Below, piece after piece: positions 1 through 9,468 of a stretch of DNA of 23,243 bases. Position numbers and translations under genes: made by a program. This DNA is from DATKEH01 sp035546355 (GTDB lineage Bacteria; Acidobacteriota; Thermoanaerobaculia; Multivoradales; JAIOJS01), in the NCBI GenBank assembly GCA_035546355.1, contig DATKEH010000236.1, forward strand, positions 1 to 23,243. Direction: 5' to 3'. The notes below the pieces were generated by a model, which was not told the origin of the DNA, ran no database searches, and worked only from the letters and a program-made list of their open reading frames with translations. How positions within the stretch are numbered: the stretch's first letter is position 1; every line of letters starts with the position of its first letter.

Positions 1-485
1 TCAGAGCCGCCGCCCGAAGATCACCTTGCCGTCGCCGGGGCGGTAGAAGTCCGCCAGCTCGGCCTCCACCCGGTAGCCGCAGCGGAGGTAGAACTGGCGG
101 GTCGGCCGGTAGAGGTCGAGCGAGGAGGTCTCGATGAACACCCGCCGGCCGCCGGCGGCGGCGATGCGCTCTTCGCTGGCGGCGAGCAGGCGACGGCCCA
201 GCCCCTGGCCGCGCCGCTCGGAGTCGACGGCGATCCAGTAGAGGTCCCAGCTGCCTTCGGTTCCCGGGATCTCGCCGAAGCAGGTGTAGCCGACGACGGT
301 TCCCCCCTCCTCGGCCACCACGAAGCAGTAGCCGCTGGCCTCCGCGCGCTCGAGGGCCTCCGCCACCAGCTCGACGGCGATCTCCACCTCCGCCGGGCGG
401 AAGAAGCCGCTGCCGCTGACGATGCGGCGCACCGCCTCCTCGTCGCCGCGACGTACCTGGTGGCGCAGCGTCGGCGCTGCGGCGC

Positions 486-489
<4 letters not shown>
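1..489 (-). CDS. GNAT-family N-acetyltransferase
   Basis: This 162-residue protein should transfer an acetyl group from acetyl-CoA to an amine. The GNAT fold is supported by the acetyl-CoA pyrophosphate-binding motif RRGQGLGRRLL (residues 92-102), preceded by the strand WDLYWIAVDS, and by the C-terminal FYLRCGYR segment (133-140). The ATG at 489 overlaps the TGA of the upstream deacetylase gene in an ATGA junction, which fixes the start and implies translational coupling. It is the last visible gene of a leftward operon with two ATP-grasp ligases and a GNAT-deacetylase fusion, opposite a lysine 2,3-aminomutase-like gene. By analogy with AblB, which acetylates beta-lysine, it could acetylate a product of that pathway, but no residue here shows the substrate. 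The family call is firm and the substrate is unknown. Confidence 0.9.
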
Positions 490-2229
<1,740 letters not shown>

Positions 2230-2255
<26 letters not shown>

Positions 2256-3264
2256 AGGAGGATGGTAGTGCAGCTGCGGGCTGCAGGGCGTCGGCGAGGA
2301 TGCGGGCGACGGCCTCGCGGAAGGGGTGGCCGGCGCGCTCCAGGGCGGCGGCGAATCCGGCGCCGGGGGCGAGGCAGGGGTTGGTGTTGACCTCCAGGAC
2401 CCAGGGCTCACCCGCGGCGTCGACGCGGAAATCCACCCGCGCGTAGCCGCGCAGCCCGAAGACCGCCCACAGCCGCCGTGCCAGTCTCTCGAGCGTCCCC
2501 AGCAGCGCCTCGTCGGCGGCCGCCAGCCCGAAGCGGCGCACCGTGTGGGTGGCCTCGAAGGAGGCCTCGTCCCACTTCGCCCGATATCCCACCACCCGCG
2601 GCCTGCCGGGCTGCCACCCCTCGAAGACGATCTCCGCCGGCGGCAGCACCTCGGGCGTTCCCTCGGCGGAGGCGAGCAGCGAGAGGTTGATCTCGCGCCC
2701 CTCGACGTAGCGCTCGACGAACCCCGCGCCTCCCAGCCGCGGCAGGCGTTCGGCCAGCGCCACGGCGGCGGCGGCGGCCGACGGGTGGCGCAACACCGAA
2801 CCCTCGTCCAGGCCGAGCGAGGCGTGCTCCCACACCGACTTGACGATCCAGTCCCCCTCGCCGAGGGTGCGAGCCGATGCGAGGTCGGCTGCGGTACGCC
2901 ACTCCGGCGTCGCGATCCCCTCGCGAGCCATCACCTGTTTGGCCAGCAGCTTGTTGCCGGTCAGCACCTGCGCCTCCGCAGGGGCGCCGCTGTAGGGGAC
3001 GGCGAGGTGGTCGAGCAGCGATGGCACCACGTGCACCAGCCGCCCCGCGCCCGCCAGCTGCTCCACCAGGTTGAAGACGCAGTCGGGGCGGCGGCGCGAC
3101 AGCTCGCCGGCGAGGCGGGCCAGGTCGAGGTCGACCGGCCGGCGGCGCGAGGAGTGGGCGAGGTCGGCGAGTGCCGCCGCCACCGCCTCGGCCTGGTCCA
3201 GGACGTCGACCTCGTCGGGGCGCGCGGCATCCCCGACGTGGTCGTGGAGGATCAGCAGCCGCAC
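2230..3264 (-). CDS. ATP-grasp ligase (D-Ala-D-Ala ligase-like), second copy
   Basis: This 344-residue ATP-grasp enzyme should join a carboxylate, activated as an acyl phosphate, to an amine. Visible motifs are FNLVE (64-68) and YSGAP (91-95) in the N-terminal domain, an ATP-contacting Lys near 142 (IVKSVWEHASLGL), ERYVEGREINLSLL (184-197), and the magnesium-binding YARVDFRVD (274-282) and LEVNTNPCL (290-298). The GTG start at 3264 leaves only 3 bp after the stop of the upstream ligase. The 3' end overlaps the deacetylase fusion by 26 bp. It is clearly diverged from its neighbour, so the two probably act on different substrates or in successive steps. The operon context argues against a routine peptidoglycan role, and no cell-wall genes are nearby. 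Confidence 0.9.
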
Positions 3265-3267
3265 GGC

Positions 3268-4278
3268 TCACTCGCCGCCGGTCGCGGCGGCGGCTGGCGA
3301 GCGCGGCGTGAGGCGCGCCCGCGCCGAATCGACGATGCGGCCGAGCAGCTCCTGGTACGGCATGCCGGCGAGGCGGCAGAGGATCGGCAGGTCCCCCTTG
3401 ACCGGGTCGAGGCCCGGCAGCGGGTTGACCTCGAGGAAGGCGAGCCGGCCGGCGGCGTCGGCGCGCAGGTCGACGCGGCCGCCATCGCGGCAGCCGAGGC
3501 CTCGCCACACCGCCAGCGCCAGCGCGCGCGCCTCCTCCGCCGCGGCGCCTTCGGCCAGCGCGTAGCGGCAGCGCTCCTCCCACTGGTCCTTGTTGGCCCA
3601 GCTGTAGATGCCCTCCTCGGCGCCCGGCAGGAGGGTGACCTCCATGGCCGCCACCGCCTCGGCGCGGGCGCCGCTGCCCAGCACGCCCACCGTCAGCTCG
3701 CGCCCCGGCAGGTAGGTCTCGACCAGCAGGCCGGCGGGGAAGCGGGGGAGCTGGCGGCGGCACTCGGCGAGGAGCTCGGCGCGGCCCGTCACCCGCGAGG
3801 CGGCGCTGATCCCCTTGCTGGTGCCCTCGGCCACCGGCTTGACGAAGAGGGGGAAGGGCAGCTCCACGGCTTCGGCGTCGGCGAGCGCGGTGACGACGGC
3901 GAAGGCGGGGGTGGGCACGCCCATGTCGCGCACCAGGCGCTTGGTCATCCCCTTGTGCAGGGTGAGGGCGCAGACCAGCGGATCCGAGAATACGTAGGGC
4001 ACCTCGTAGGCGTCGAGCAGCGCCGGCACCTGCGCCTCGCGACCGACGCCGGCGAAGCCCTCGGCGATGTTGAACACCAGCTCCCAGCGCTCGCCCGCCA
4101 CCAGCCGCTCGGCGAGCCGGTGGACGTTGCCGATGCGGTCGACGTCGTACCCCAGCGCGCCCAAGGCGCCGGCGATGGCATCCAGGGTCTCGACGCCGTC
4201 GAGCTCCGCCGTCTCCTCCTCGTCCCAGCCGAGCGCCAGGTAGTCCTGGCGCAGGTCGTAGGTCATGCCCAGGCGCAT
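3268..4278 (-). CDS. D-alanine-D-alanine ligase-like ATP-grasp enzyme
   Basis: This 336-residue protein is of the Ddl type. Features are FNIAEG (69-74), a Lys in LFVKPVAEGTSKGI (144-157) with the glycine-rich ATP loop, ETYLPGRELTVGV (187-199), RVDLRAD (268-274) and the metal-binding FLEVNPLPGL (281-290). ATG at 4278 is chosen because GGAGG lies 6 bases upstream (plus-strand 4285-4289). The in-frame extension to 4617 is low-complexity and lacks family similarity. This is the first gene of a four-gene leftward operon. Known relatives form peptide-like bonds between two amino acids. Here the neighbours suggest that lysine, beta-lysine or an acetylated amino acid may be a substrate, which is inference only. 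It could in principle be a true Ddl, but the pairing with a second ligase and a deacetylase makes that less likely. Confidence 0.9.
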   Translation of the reverse strand: MRLGMTYDLRQDYLALGWDEEETAELDGVETLDAIAGALGALGYDVDRIGNVHRLAERLVAGERWELVFNIAEGFAGVGREAQVPALLDAYEVPYVFSDPLVCALTLHKGMTKRLVRDMGVPTPAFAVVTALADAEAVELPFPLFVKPVAEGTSKGISAASRVTGRAELLAECRRQLPRFPAGLLVETYLPGRELTVGVLGSGARAEAVAAMEVTLLPGAEEGIYSWANKDQWEERCRYALAEGAAAEEARALALAVWRGLGCRDGGRVDLRADAAGRLAFLEVNPLPGLDPVKGDLPILCRLAGMPYQELLGRIVDSARARLTPRSPAAAATGGE

Positions 4279-4728
4279 GCGGGCCCTCCGGGTGGCGAAG
4301 TGGGTGCGGTGAGTCGGAGCTGGCGTTGGAGCATGGGAGGACTTTACACGCATCGGGTCGGCGAGGGCGGACGCCGCGGAGCCCTCGGCGGCGCCGGTTG
4401 GAATTTCGGAAGTTACTCGAGCCAAAGAGGTAACGGATCCCTTCAGGTTCCGCGACGAGCCGTCGCCACGGCCTGGCGAGCAGCTTGCAAAGGTGCTGAC
4501 GCCATGGAGACCGCCGCCGCCAGCGACACGGCCTCGCCCGCGACCGCGGATGGGCCCAGACGCGGCCCCGCGAGGGGGCTTCCCGCCGGCAGGTTTTTGC
4601 TGTACCTTGATGTCCATGGATCCGTCGATCCATCCCCGCCTGACCCGACCCTGATGGAACCCCCTCCTAGCGGCTCCGAGGAGCCGCTACCGCCGCCCAT
4701 CCGGGTAACCAACCGCGCGAGGTAGAGC
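4279..4728. promoter_or_regulatory. Divergent intergenic region between the ATP-grasp operon and kamA
   Basis: These 450 bp separate two divergent units and show no convincing gene. A locally AT-richer patch at about 4400-4440 contains an imperfect inverted repeat (GTTACTC at 4412-4418 against AGAGGTAAC at 4426-4434, with one bulge). A second AT-richer patch lies at about 4591-4616. These are the likeliest places for promoters or an operator, but I found no pair of good -35/-10 hexamers. A perfect hairpin sits 40 bp before kamA and is listed separately. No known riboswitch consensus was recognised. Confidence 0.4.
4668..4689 (+). promoter_or_regulatory. 9-bp perfect hairpin in the kamA leader
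   Basis: TAGCGGCTC (4668-4676) and GAGCCGCTA (4681-4689) form a perfect 9-bp stem with a CGAG loop, ending 39 bases before the kamA ATG. There is no T-run after it, so a simple rho-independent terminator is unlikely. It may stabilise the leader RNA or act as an operator. The structure is certain; any function is inferred. Confidence 0.4.
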
Positions 4729-6147
4729 ATGAGCCTGCCGCTGGCCATGTCGGCCCCGGTGTATCGCCGGGGCGCCCCCGACCCTTACGACTCCCACCTC
4801 AAGCCGCCGGTGGGGCCGGAGGCTCTCGCCTGGCGGGAGCTGCGTCGCGACCCCTTCTGGCAGGCGATCCCCGCCTGGCGGGAAATCGACGAGGCGACGT
4901 TCCTCGACCACCTGTGGCAGGAGCGCAACGCGGTGACCAGCCCGGCGAAGCTGATGGGCGTGGTGCGCGAGCTGGTCGACGAGCGGTTCTTGCACGACGC
5001 CGAGGAGGGCTTTCGCCGCGCCCCGATGTCGGTGCGGGTGACCCCCTACGTGCTGTCGCTGATCGACTGGAACGATCCCTACGCCGATCCCCTGCGGCGC
5101 CAGTTCATCCCGGTGGCGTCGCAGCTCGAGCCGGACCACCCGATGCTCAGCCTCGACTCGCTGCACGAACAGGCCGACGCGCCGGTCCCCGGCCTCACCC
5201 ACCGCTACCCGGACAAGGCGCTGTTCCTGGCGCTGGACAGCTGCCCCGTCTACTGCCGCTTCTGCACCCGCAGCTATTCGGTGGGCCTCGACACGCAGGG
5301 CGTGTCGAAGGTCAAGATGGGCTTCGACCGCGAGCGCTGGGAGGCCGCCTTCCGCTACATCGCCGAGCGCCCCGAGCTCGAGGACGTGGTGGTCAGCGGC
5401 GGCGACGCCTACCGCCTCAAGCCCGAGCAGCTGGCGGAGATCGGCAATCGCCTGCTCGACATCCCGCACGTGCGGCGCTTCCGCTTCGCCACCAAGGGCG
5501 CCGCCATCCTGCCGATGAAGCTGCTCTCCGATGCGGCCTGGGTCGACGCGCTGGGCCGGGTGGTGGATCGCGGCCGGGCGATGGGCAAGGCGGTGGCGGT
5601 GCACACGCACTTCAACCACCCCAACGAGATCACCGGCATCACCAGCGACGCCCTGCAGGCGCTCTTCTCCCGCGGCATCACGGTGCGCAACCAGAGCGTC
5701 CTGCAGCGCGGCGTCAACGACGACCCGGGCACCATGATCGCGCTCAACCGCCGGCTGGGCTGGATCAACGTGCAACCCTACTACGTCTACATGCACGACC
5801 TGGTCAAGGGCACCGAGGACCTGCGCACGCCGCTGTGGCGCGGCGTCGCCCTGGAGAAGCAGACGCGCGGCGCCACCGCCGGCTACAACACCCCGACGTT
5901 CGTCGTCGACGCCCCCGGCGGCGGTGGCAAGCGCAACATCCACAGCTTCGAGCACTACGACAAGAAGACCGGTGTCTCGGTGTACGCCGCTCCCGCGGTC
6001 AGGCCCGGTGAGCTGTTCCTCTACGTCGACCCGCTCGCCAGCCTGGCGCCGGCCGTCCAGCGCGACTGGCACGAGGAGCGGCGGCGGCGCGAGATGACGC
6101 GCGACGCGCTGGCCACCGCCCGGCGCAAGCTCGGCAAGCTGCGGTAG
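4729..6147 (+). CDS. kamA: KamA-family radical SAM aminomutase (lysine 2,3-aminomutase-like)
   Basis: This 472-residue protein is a PLP- and SAM-dependent aminomutase. The [4Fe-4S]-binding motif is CPVYCRFC, with Cys172, Cys176 and Cys179, followed by Arg181 where lysine aminomutase has its PLP/substrate Arg. SGGD lies at 223-226 and HFNHPNEI at 294-301. The PLP lysine is Lys401 in DAPGGGGK. Both acidic residues that hold the substrate's epsilon-amino group in clostridial lysine 2,3-aminomutase have counterparts (Asp331 in GVND and Asp394 in VVDAPGGGGK), which favours alpha-lysine to beta-lysine over the glutamate version. GAGG precedes the ATG at 4729; an in-frame ATG at 4747 is possible. 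Divergences include FATKGAAILP (253-262), where the family usually has a GTR-containing segment, and no C-terminal Cys cluster. The family is firm; lysine as substrate is likely but not proven. Confidence 0.9.
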   Translation: MSLPLAMSAPVYRRGAPDPYDSHLKPPVGPEALAWRELRRDPFWQAIPAWREIDEATFLDHLWQERNAVTSPAKLMGVVRELVDERFLHDAEEGFRRAPMSVRVTPYVLSLIDWNDPYADPLRRQFIPVASQLEPDHPMLSLDSLHEQADAPVPGLTHRYPDKALFLALDSCPVYCRFCTRSYSVGLDTQGVSKVKMGFDRERWEAAFRYIAERPELEDVVVSGGDAYRLKPEQLAEIGNRLLDIPHVRRFRFATKGAAILPMKLLSDAAWVDALGRVVDRGRAMGKAVAVHTHFNHPNEITGITSDALQALFSRGITVRNQSVLQRGVNDDPGTMIALNRRLGWINVQPYYVYMHDLVKGTEDLRTPLWRGVALEKQTRGATAGYNTPTFVVDAPGGGGKRNIHSFEHYDKKTGVSVYAAPAVRPGELFLYVDPLASLAPAVQRDWHEERRRREMTRDALATARRKLGKLR

Positions 6148-6151
6148 GAGT

Positions 6152-6172
6152 GTGCGCGGTCGTGCCGCGCAC
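6152..6172. terminator. Hairpin between convergent kamA and lipoprotein genes
   Basis: GTGCGCGG (6152-6159) pairs with CCGCGCAC (6165-6172) around a 5-base loop, directly after the kamA stop codon and between convergent genes. The position suits a two-way transcription end, but no T-run follows on either strand, so termination by this hairpin alone is uncertain. Confidence 0.35.
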
Positions 6173-6216
6173 GCGCCTGGCCGTGCGGCCCCCGCGCAGC
6201 GTGTAGCCTGGGCGCT

Positions 6217-6702
6217 TCAGTACTCGATGCGGATCCTGGTGCTCGCGCCTTCCGCTTCGACCCGCACTCGCACTTCCCGCGCCTCACGGCGCCAGCGGCG
6301 GTCGGCCGGGTCCGGGCCCAGCGGGCTCCAGCCGGCGGCGCGCAGGCGGCGCGTGTAGCGCTCCCGCACCTGCGAGGCCGGCTCCGCTACCAGGAAGGCG
6401 ACCCACGGCGGCCCCTCGGCCGCCTGATCCACCAGCGTGGCCCCGGGGTAGACCGGCAGCCCGCCGGGGAAGCCCTCCGGCAGCACGCCGGCGAAGGCCT
6501 GGCGCCGGCGGCGCTCCTGCGGATCCTGCTCCGGGTCGACCAGGACGTCGGGGGGGGGGGCGACCTCCTCGGTGACCAGCTCGCTCTCGCCGGGGTCCGT
6601 CGCCCCGTCTCGCGGCCGGCACCCCGGGGCCACCGCGAGGAGGGCGGCGATCGCCAGCAGGGGGAGCGGGCGGTGGAAAGAGGGTGGCGGAGAGCGCGTC
6701 AC
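6217..6702 (-). CDS. Small predicted lipoprotein of unknown function
   Basis: This 161-residue protein has an N-terminal hydrophobic stretch (LLAIAALLAVAPGC) ending in a plausible lipobox Cys at residue 28. A charged, proline-rich linker follows, then a compact domain (about 70-161) containing GVLPEGFPGGLPVYPGATLV and a YTRRLRAAGW segment. Such segments occur in small periplasmic proteins that I cannot name with confidence. It starts with GTG at 6702 without an obvious Shine-Dalgarno. It lies 46 bp downstream of the HAD gene and may be the last gene of the cobalamin-uptake operon. The coding strand carries an 11-C run that encodes three prolines (residues about 48-50). A one-base change in this run would shift the frame and remove the main domain. 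The function is unknown. Confidence 0.7.
   Translation of the reverse strand: MTRSPPPSFHRPLPLLAIAALLAVAPGCRPRDGATDPGESELVTEEVAPPPDVLVDPEQDPQERRRRQAFAGVLPEGFPGGLPVYPGATLVDQAAEGPPWVAFLVAEPASQVRERYTRRLRAAGWSPLGPDPADRRWRREAREVRVRVEAEGASTRIRIEY
6550..6560. repeat. 11-base homopolymer G tract (C on the coding strand)
   Basis: Eleven consecutive G residues on the plus strand lie inside the lipoprotein gene and encode its Ala-Pro-Pro-Pro-Asp stretch. Runs this long are candidate slipped-strand sites and also common sequencing-error sites. The reading frame is open at the length given here. Confidence 0.9.
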
Positions 6703-6748
6703 GGCGGCGCCGGCACGCTACCACAGCCGCCCGCGAGGCTCGCCACCC

Positions 6749-7516
6749 TCATTCGATCCCCAGCTCGGCCGGCAGGTCGCCGAGATCGGCGAGGTCTCCC
6801 TGGTCGCCGCCCCGCACCAGCCACAATGCGCCCATCCCCAGCGCCTGAGCGCCCTCGACGTCGCCCCGGCGGCTGTCCCCGACGTGCAGCACCCGCGCCG
6901 GCGGCATCCCGAGGTCGTGGAGCATCTCCTCGAAGATCGCCGGATGCGGCTTCTCGACCCCGACGCGGCTCGACCAGACGACGCTGTCGAAGTGCTCGGC
7001 CAGGCCGAGCCCGGCGAGCAGGCGCGGCAGCCGCTCGTCGAAGTTGCTGACCACGGCGAGCCGCAGCCCCGCCTCGCGCAGCACCCCGAGGGCCGGCTCG
7101 ACGTCGGCGAACACCTGCCACGAATCGGGCCGGGCGAAGCGGTCGAAGAGCTCGGCCGAGACGAAGGGGCTCGGTGCGGGCAGCTCGAGCAGCAAGGCGA
7201 CCCGCGCCACCAGGTCGCGCCAGAACCCCCGCGGGCCCTCGGGGTGGCTGCTGAAGCGGTCCTCGCCGAGGCGGACGCCGATCGACTTCTCGGACCACGC
7301 CTGCCGCACTGCCTGCTCGATCTCCGGCGGCGCCGCCTCGAGCCCGTGCCGTTGGAAGACCTCGGCGTAGATCGACCCCAGCCGCGGCAGGCCGAGCAGC
7401 GTGCCGGTGACGTCGAAGCTGACCGCCGCCAGCCGTGCGAGGGCGTGCGGCCCGTCGCGGGGAGTGAACCCGCTCCCGGTAGCCGGCCAGGTGGTGGGAT
7501 GGCGCTGCCGGGACAC
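6749..7516 (-). CDS. HAD-superfamily hydrolase, REG-2/HDHD3-like
   Basis: This 255-residue protein of the haloacid dehalogenase superfamily probably acts on a phosphorylated or halogenated small molecule. Motif I is SFDVTGTLL with nucleophile Asp35. The usual second Asp of the phosphatase DxD is Thr37, as in the REG-2/HDHD3-like branch, where DxxGTL is seen. Motif II is VVSNFD, motif III has the Lys in VEKPHPAIF, and motif IV is HVGDSRRGD with the magnesium-binding Asp residues. A helical cap lies between motifs I and II. The GTG at 7516 is the only usable start, giving about 30 residues before motif I, and stands 9 bp after the stop of the 59-residue membrane protein, so the gene is probably in the same operon. 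The substrate is unknown. Confidence 0.88.
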   Translation of the reverse strand: MSRQRHPTTWPATGSGFTPRDGPHALARLAAVSFDVTGTLLGLPRLGSIYAEVFQRHGLEAAPPEIEQAVRQAWSEKSIGVRLGEDRFSSHPEGPRGFWRDLVARVALLLELPAPSPFVSAELFDRFARPDSWQVFADVEPALGVLREAGLRLAVVSNFDERLPRLLAGLGLAEHFDSVVWSSRVGVEKPHPAIFEEMLHDLGMPPARVLHVGDSRRGDVEGAQALGMGALWLVRGGDQGDLADLGDLPAELGIE

Positions 7517-7525
7517 CCGCCCAGC

Positions 7526-7705
7526 CTACTCGCGACGGCGCAGCGAGCGCAGCCGGTCGGCCGTTCGCTGGGCCGCCCACACCAGAGCCCCCGTGGCGGT
7601 GGCGATGACCGCCGCCAGCTCCCACGGATAGCCGCGCGCGTGACGGAAGTAGAGCAGCGCCAGGGCGGCGACGACGAGGGCGACAGCCAGCCTTCGCCCC
7701 CTCAT
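7526..7705 (-). CDS. Small 59-residue membrane protein
   Basis: This gene has ATG at 7705 and overlaps the stop of the upstream FAH-family gene in an ATGA junction, which argues strongly that it is real. The protein has two hydrophobic segments (about residues 6-20 and 30-45) and a highly basic C-terminus (RLRSLRRRE), so it is likely a two-pass inner-membrane protein with positive ends in the cytoplasm. I do not recognise a family. Its place between two soluble enzymes in the cobalamin-uptake operon suggests shared transcription but does not reveal a role. Confidence 0.65.
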   Translation of the reverse strand: MRGRRLAVALVVAALALLYFRHARGYPWELAAVIATATGALVWAAQRTADRLRSLRRRE

Positions 7706-8472
7706 CGGCGCCAGCTCTCCACCCGATGCCGCAGCACTCCGACGCCGGCGACTTCCACCTCCAGCGTGGCGCCGTCGGTCAACGGGCCGACGCCGGCCGG
7801 CGTCCCGGTGAGCACCACGTCTCCGGGCTCCAGGGTGATGAACCGCGAGACGTAGCTCAGCAGCTCCACCGGCGCCCAGGCCATGTCCGCCACCCGGCCG
7901 CGCTGGCGCTCGCGGCCGTCGACCCGCGTCACCACCTCGAGCCCCGCGACCTCGTCGCCGAGGCGGATGGCGGGGCCGAGCGGGCAGAAGCTGTCGAAGG
8001 ACTTGGCGCGGGCGAAGGTGCGGTCGCGGCGCTGCAAGTCGCGGGCGGTGACGTCGCAGGCGCAGCAGACGCCGAACAGCCCGGCGCGCGCCGCCGCGGG
8101 CTCGGCGCGGCGCAACGTGGCCCCCACCACCAGCGCCAACTCCCCCTCGAAATCGACCTGTTCGCTCTCCGGCGGCAGCACGATCGGCTCGCCCGGCCCG
8201 ATCACCGCCGACGGCGCCTTGAGGAACAGCAGCGGCTCCTGCGGCATCGGGTTGCCCAGCTCGGCGGCGTGCTGGCGGTAGTTGCGCCCGACGCCGACGA
8301 TCTTGCCCGGCAGCACCGGAACGAGCGGCCGCACGGCCTGCGGCGGGACCTCGCTCCCCCACTCCCACTCGCCGGCCAGGGTGCTCCAGGGATCGGAGAG
8401 CAGCAGCCGCAGCGCCTCGGGCCCGTGGCCGGCGGCGTAGAAGCCCTCCGGAGCGAGCCGGTAGAGCAGCAC
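7702..8472 (-). CDS. Fumarylacetoacetate hydrolase (FAH)-family protein
   Basis: This 256-residue protein matches the FAH/2-hydroxyhepta-2,4-diene-1,7-dioate isomerase family, whose members cleave C-C bonds, isomerise or decarboxylate beta-keto and dienoic acids using a divalent metal. Visible motifs are KIVGVGRNYRQHAAELG, FLKAPSAVIGPG, the metal-binding VDFEGELALVVG, an ACDVTARDLQ segment and GDVVLTGTPAGVGPL near the C-terminus. The length suits the single-domain bacterial version. GTG at 8472 is used, with AGGA about 8 bases upstream, only 9 bp after the btuC stop. The gene is therefore probably transcribed with cobalamin uptake genes. No aromatic-degradation genes are nearby, so the substrate cannot be assigned. 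Confidence 0.88.
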   Translation of the reverse strand: MLLYRLAPEGFYAAGHGPEALRLLLSDPWSTLAGEWEWGSEVPPQAVRPLVPVLPGKIVGVGRNYRQHAAELGNPMPQEPLLFLKAPSAVIGPGEPIVLPPESEQVDFEGELALVVGATLRRAEPAAARAGLFGVCCACDVTARDLQRRDRTFARAKSFDSFCPLGPAIRLGDEVAGLEVVTRVDGRERQRGRVADMAWAPVELLSYVSRFITLEPGDVVLTGTPAGVGPLTDGATLEVEVAGVGVLRHRVESWRR

Positions 8473-8481
8473 GGGGGCATC

Positions 8482-9468
8482 CTACCGCCGCAGCAGCCAG
8501 AGAAAGAACGGCCCCCCGAGCAGCGCCGTGACCACCCCCACCGGCAGCTCGGCAGGAGCGAGCAGGGTGCGGGCGCCGAGGTCGCAAAGGGCGAGGAAGG
8601 CGCCGCCGCCGAGCAGGCAGGCGGGTACCAGCAGGCCGTGCTCGGACCCCACCAGCCGCCGCAGCATGTGAGGCACCATCAGGCCGACGAAGCCGATCGG
8701 CCCGGCCACCGCAACCAGCGAGCCCACCGCCAGGCAGGTGGCGAGCAGCAGGGTGTGCCGCAGGCGCGCGACGTCGGCGCCGCGCGCCGCGGCGATCTCC
8801 TCGCCGGCCAGCAGCAGGTCGAGCTCCCAGCGCCGGGCGGCGAGCAGAGCCGCCAGCAGCAGCGACCACGGCAGCACCCACAGCACCTCGCGGTAGCCCA
8901 CCACCGACAGCCCGCCCAGCAGCCAGCGCACCATGCGCAGCGTCTCGGTGGCGTCCGAGAGGTACTGCAGGAAGAGGATCAGCGCCTGGCAGGTCAGCGC
9001 CACCGCCACTCCGGCGAGCAGCAGGCGCCCGGTCTCGGTGCCATGCCCGCGCCGGCCCAGGGCGATCACCAGGGCGGTGGCGCCCACCGCCCCGGCGAAG
9101 CTCGCGGGCGCCAGCAGGGGCAGGCCGGGCAGCTCGCCGGCGAAGGTGAAGACCAGCGCCGCCCCGAGCGCGCCGCCGCTCGCCACGCCCAGCGTGTAGG
9201 GCTCGGCGAGCGGATTGCGGAACAGGGTCTGCAGCGCCAGGCCGGCGAGCGCCAGGGTGCCGCCGGCGGCGAGGGCCAGCAGCACCCGTGGCAGGCGCAG
9301 GTGCCAGAGGATGGCGGCGCCCGTGGGGTCGGCGCCGGTCAGCGCCCCCCAGGGCAGAGGCTGCGTTCCCAGCAGCGGCGCCAGCACCGCGACGGCCAGC
9401 CAGACGGCGGCGACGGCGAGCAGGGCGCGAACGCCTCGCGACCGCCGGGATGGGCGCGGCGGCGTCAC
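8482..9468 (-). CDS. btuC: Vitamin B12 ABC transporter, permease (FecCD/BtuC family)
   Basis: This 328-residue, very hydrophobic protein belongs to the FecCD/BtuC permease family and forms the inner-membrane channel through which cobalamin passes into the cytoplasm. Family signatures are LRLPRVLLALAAGGTLALAG near the N-terminus, FRNPLAEPYTLGVASGGALG, WLLGGLSVVGY, and the coupling region GPIGFVGLMVPHMLRRLVG near the C-terminus, with the final ELPVGVVTALLGGPFFLWLL. About eight to ten membrane helices are visible. The GTG start at 9468 overlaps the btuD stop in a GTGA junction; the in-frame upstream extension is arginine/proline noise. FecCD permeases also serve siderophores, but the riboswitch at the head of the operon points to B12 or a related corrinoid. 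Confidence 0.92.
   Translation of the reverse strand: MTPPRPSRRSRGVRALLAVAAVWLAVAVLAPLLGTQPLPWGALTGADPTGAAILWHLRLPRVLLALAAGGTLALAGLALQTLFRNPLAEPYTLGVASGGALGAALVFTFAGELPGLPLLAPASFAGAVGATALVIALGRRGHGTETGRLLLAGVAVALTCQALILFLQYLSDATETLRMVRWLLGGLSVVGYREVLWVLPWSLLLAALLAARRWELDLLLAGEEIAAARGADVARLRHTLLLATCLAVGSLVAVAGPIGFVGLMVPHMLRRLVGSEHGLLVPACLLGGGAFLALCDLGARTLLAPAELPVGVVTALLGGPFFLWLLRR

Noticed and set aside
2326..4725. Plus-strand open frame of 799 codons opposite the two ATP-grasp genes
   Set aside because: Shadow frame. The minus-strand ATP-grasp motifs and operon spacing are decisive.
4279..4728. Lysine riboswitch before kamA
   Set aside because: I looked for the conserved lysine-aptamer core segments on both strands and did not find them; only simple inverted repeats are present.
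4729..6147. Glutamate 2,3-aminomutase or EpmB as the identity of the KamA-family gene
   Set aside because: The two Asp residues that bind the lysine side chain are kept, which fits lysine better than glutamate. EpmB is shorter and is usually next to efp, which is not here.
6284..6724. Alternative frame of 146 codons across the homopolymer tract
   Set aside because: It lacks a signal peptide and reads as Arg/Pro/Gly noise, whereas the 161-residue frame has a lipoprotein signal and a normal composition.
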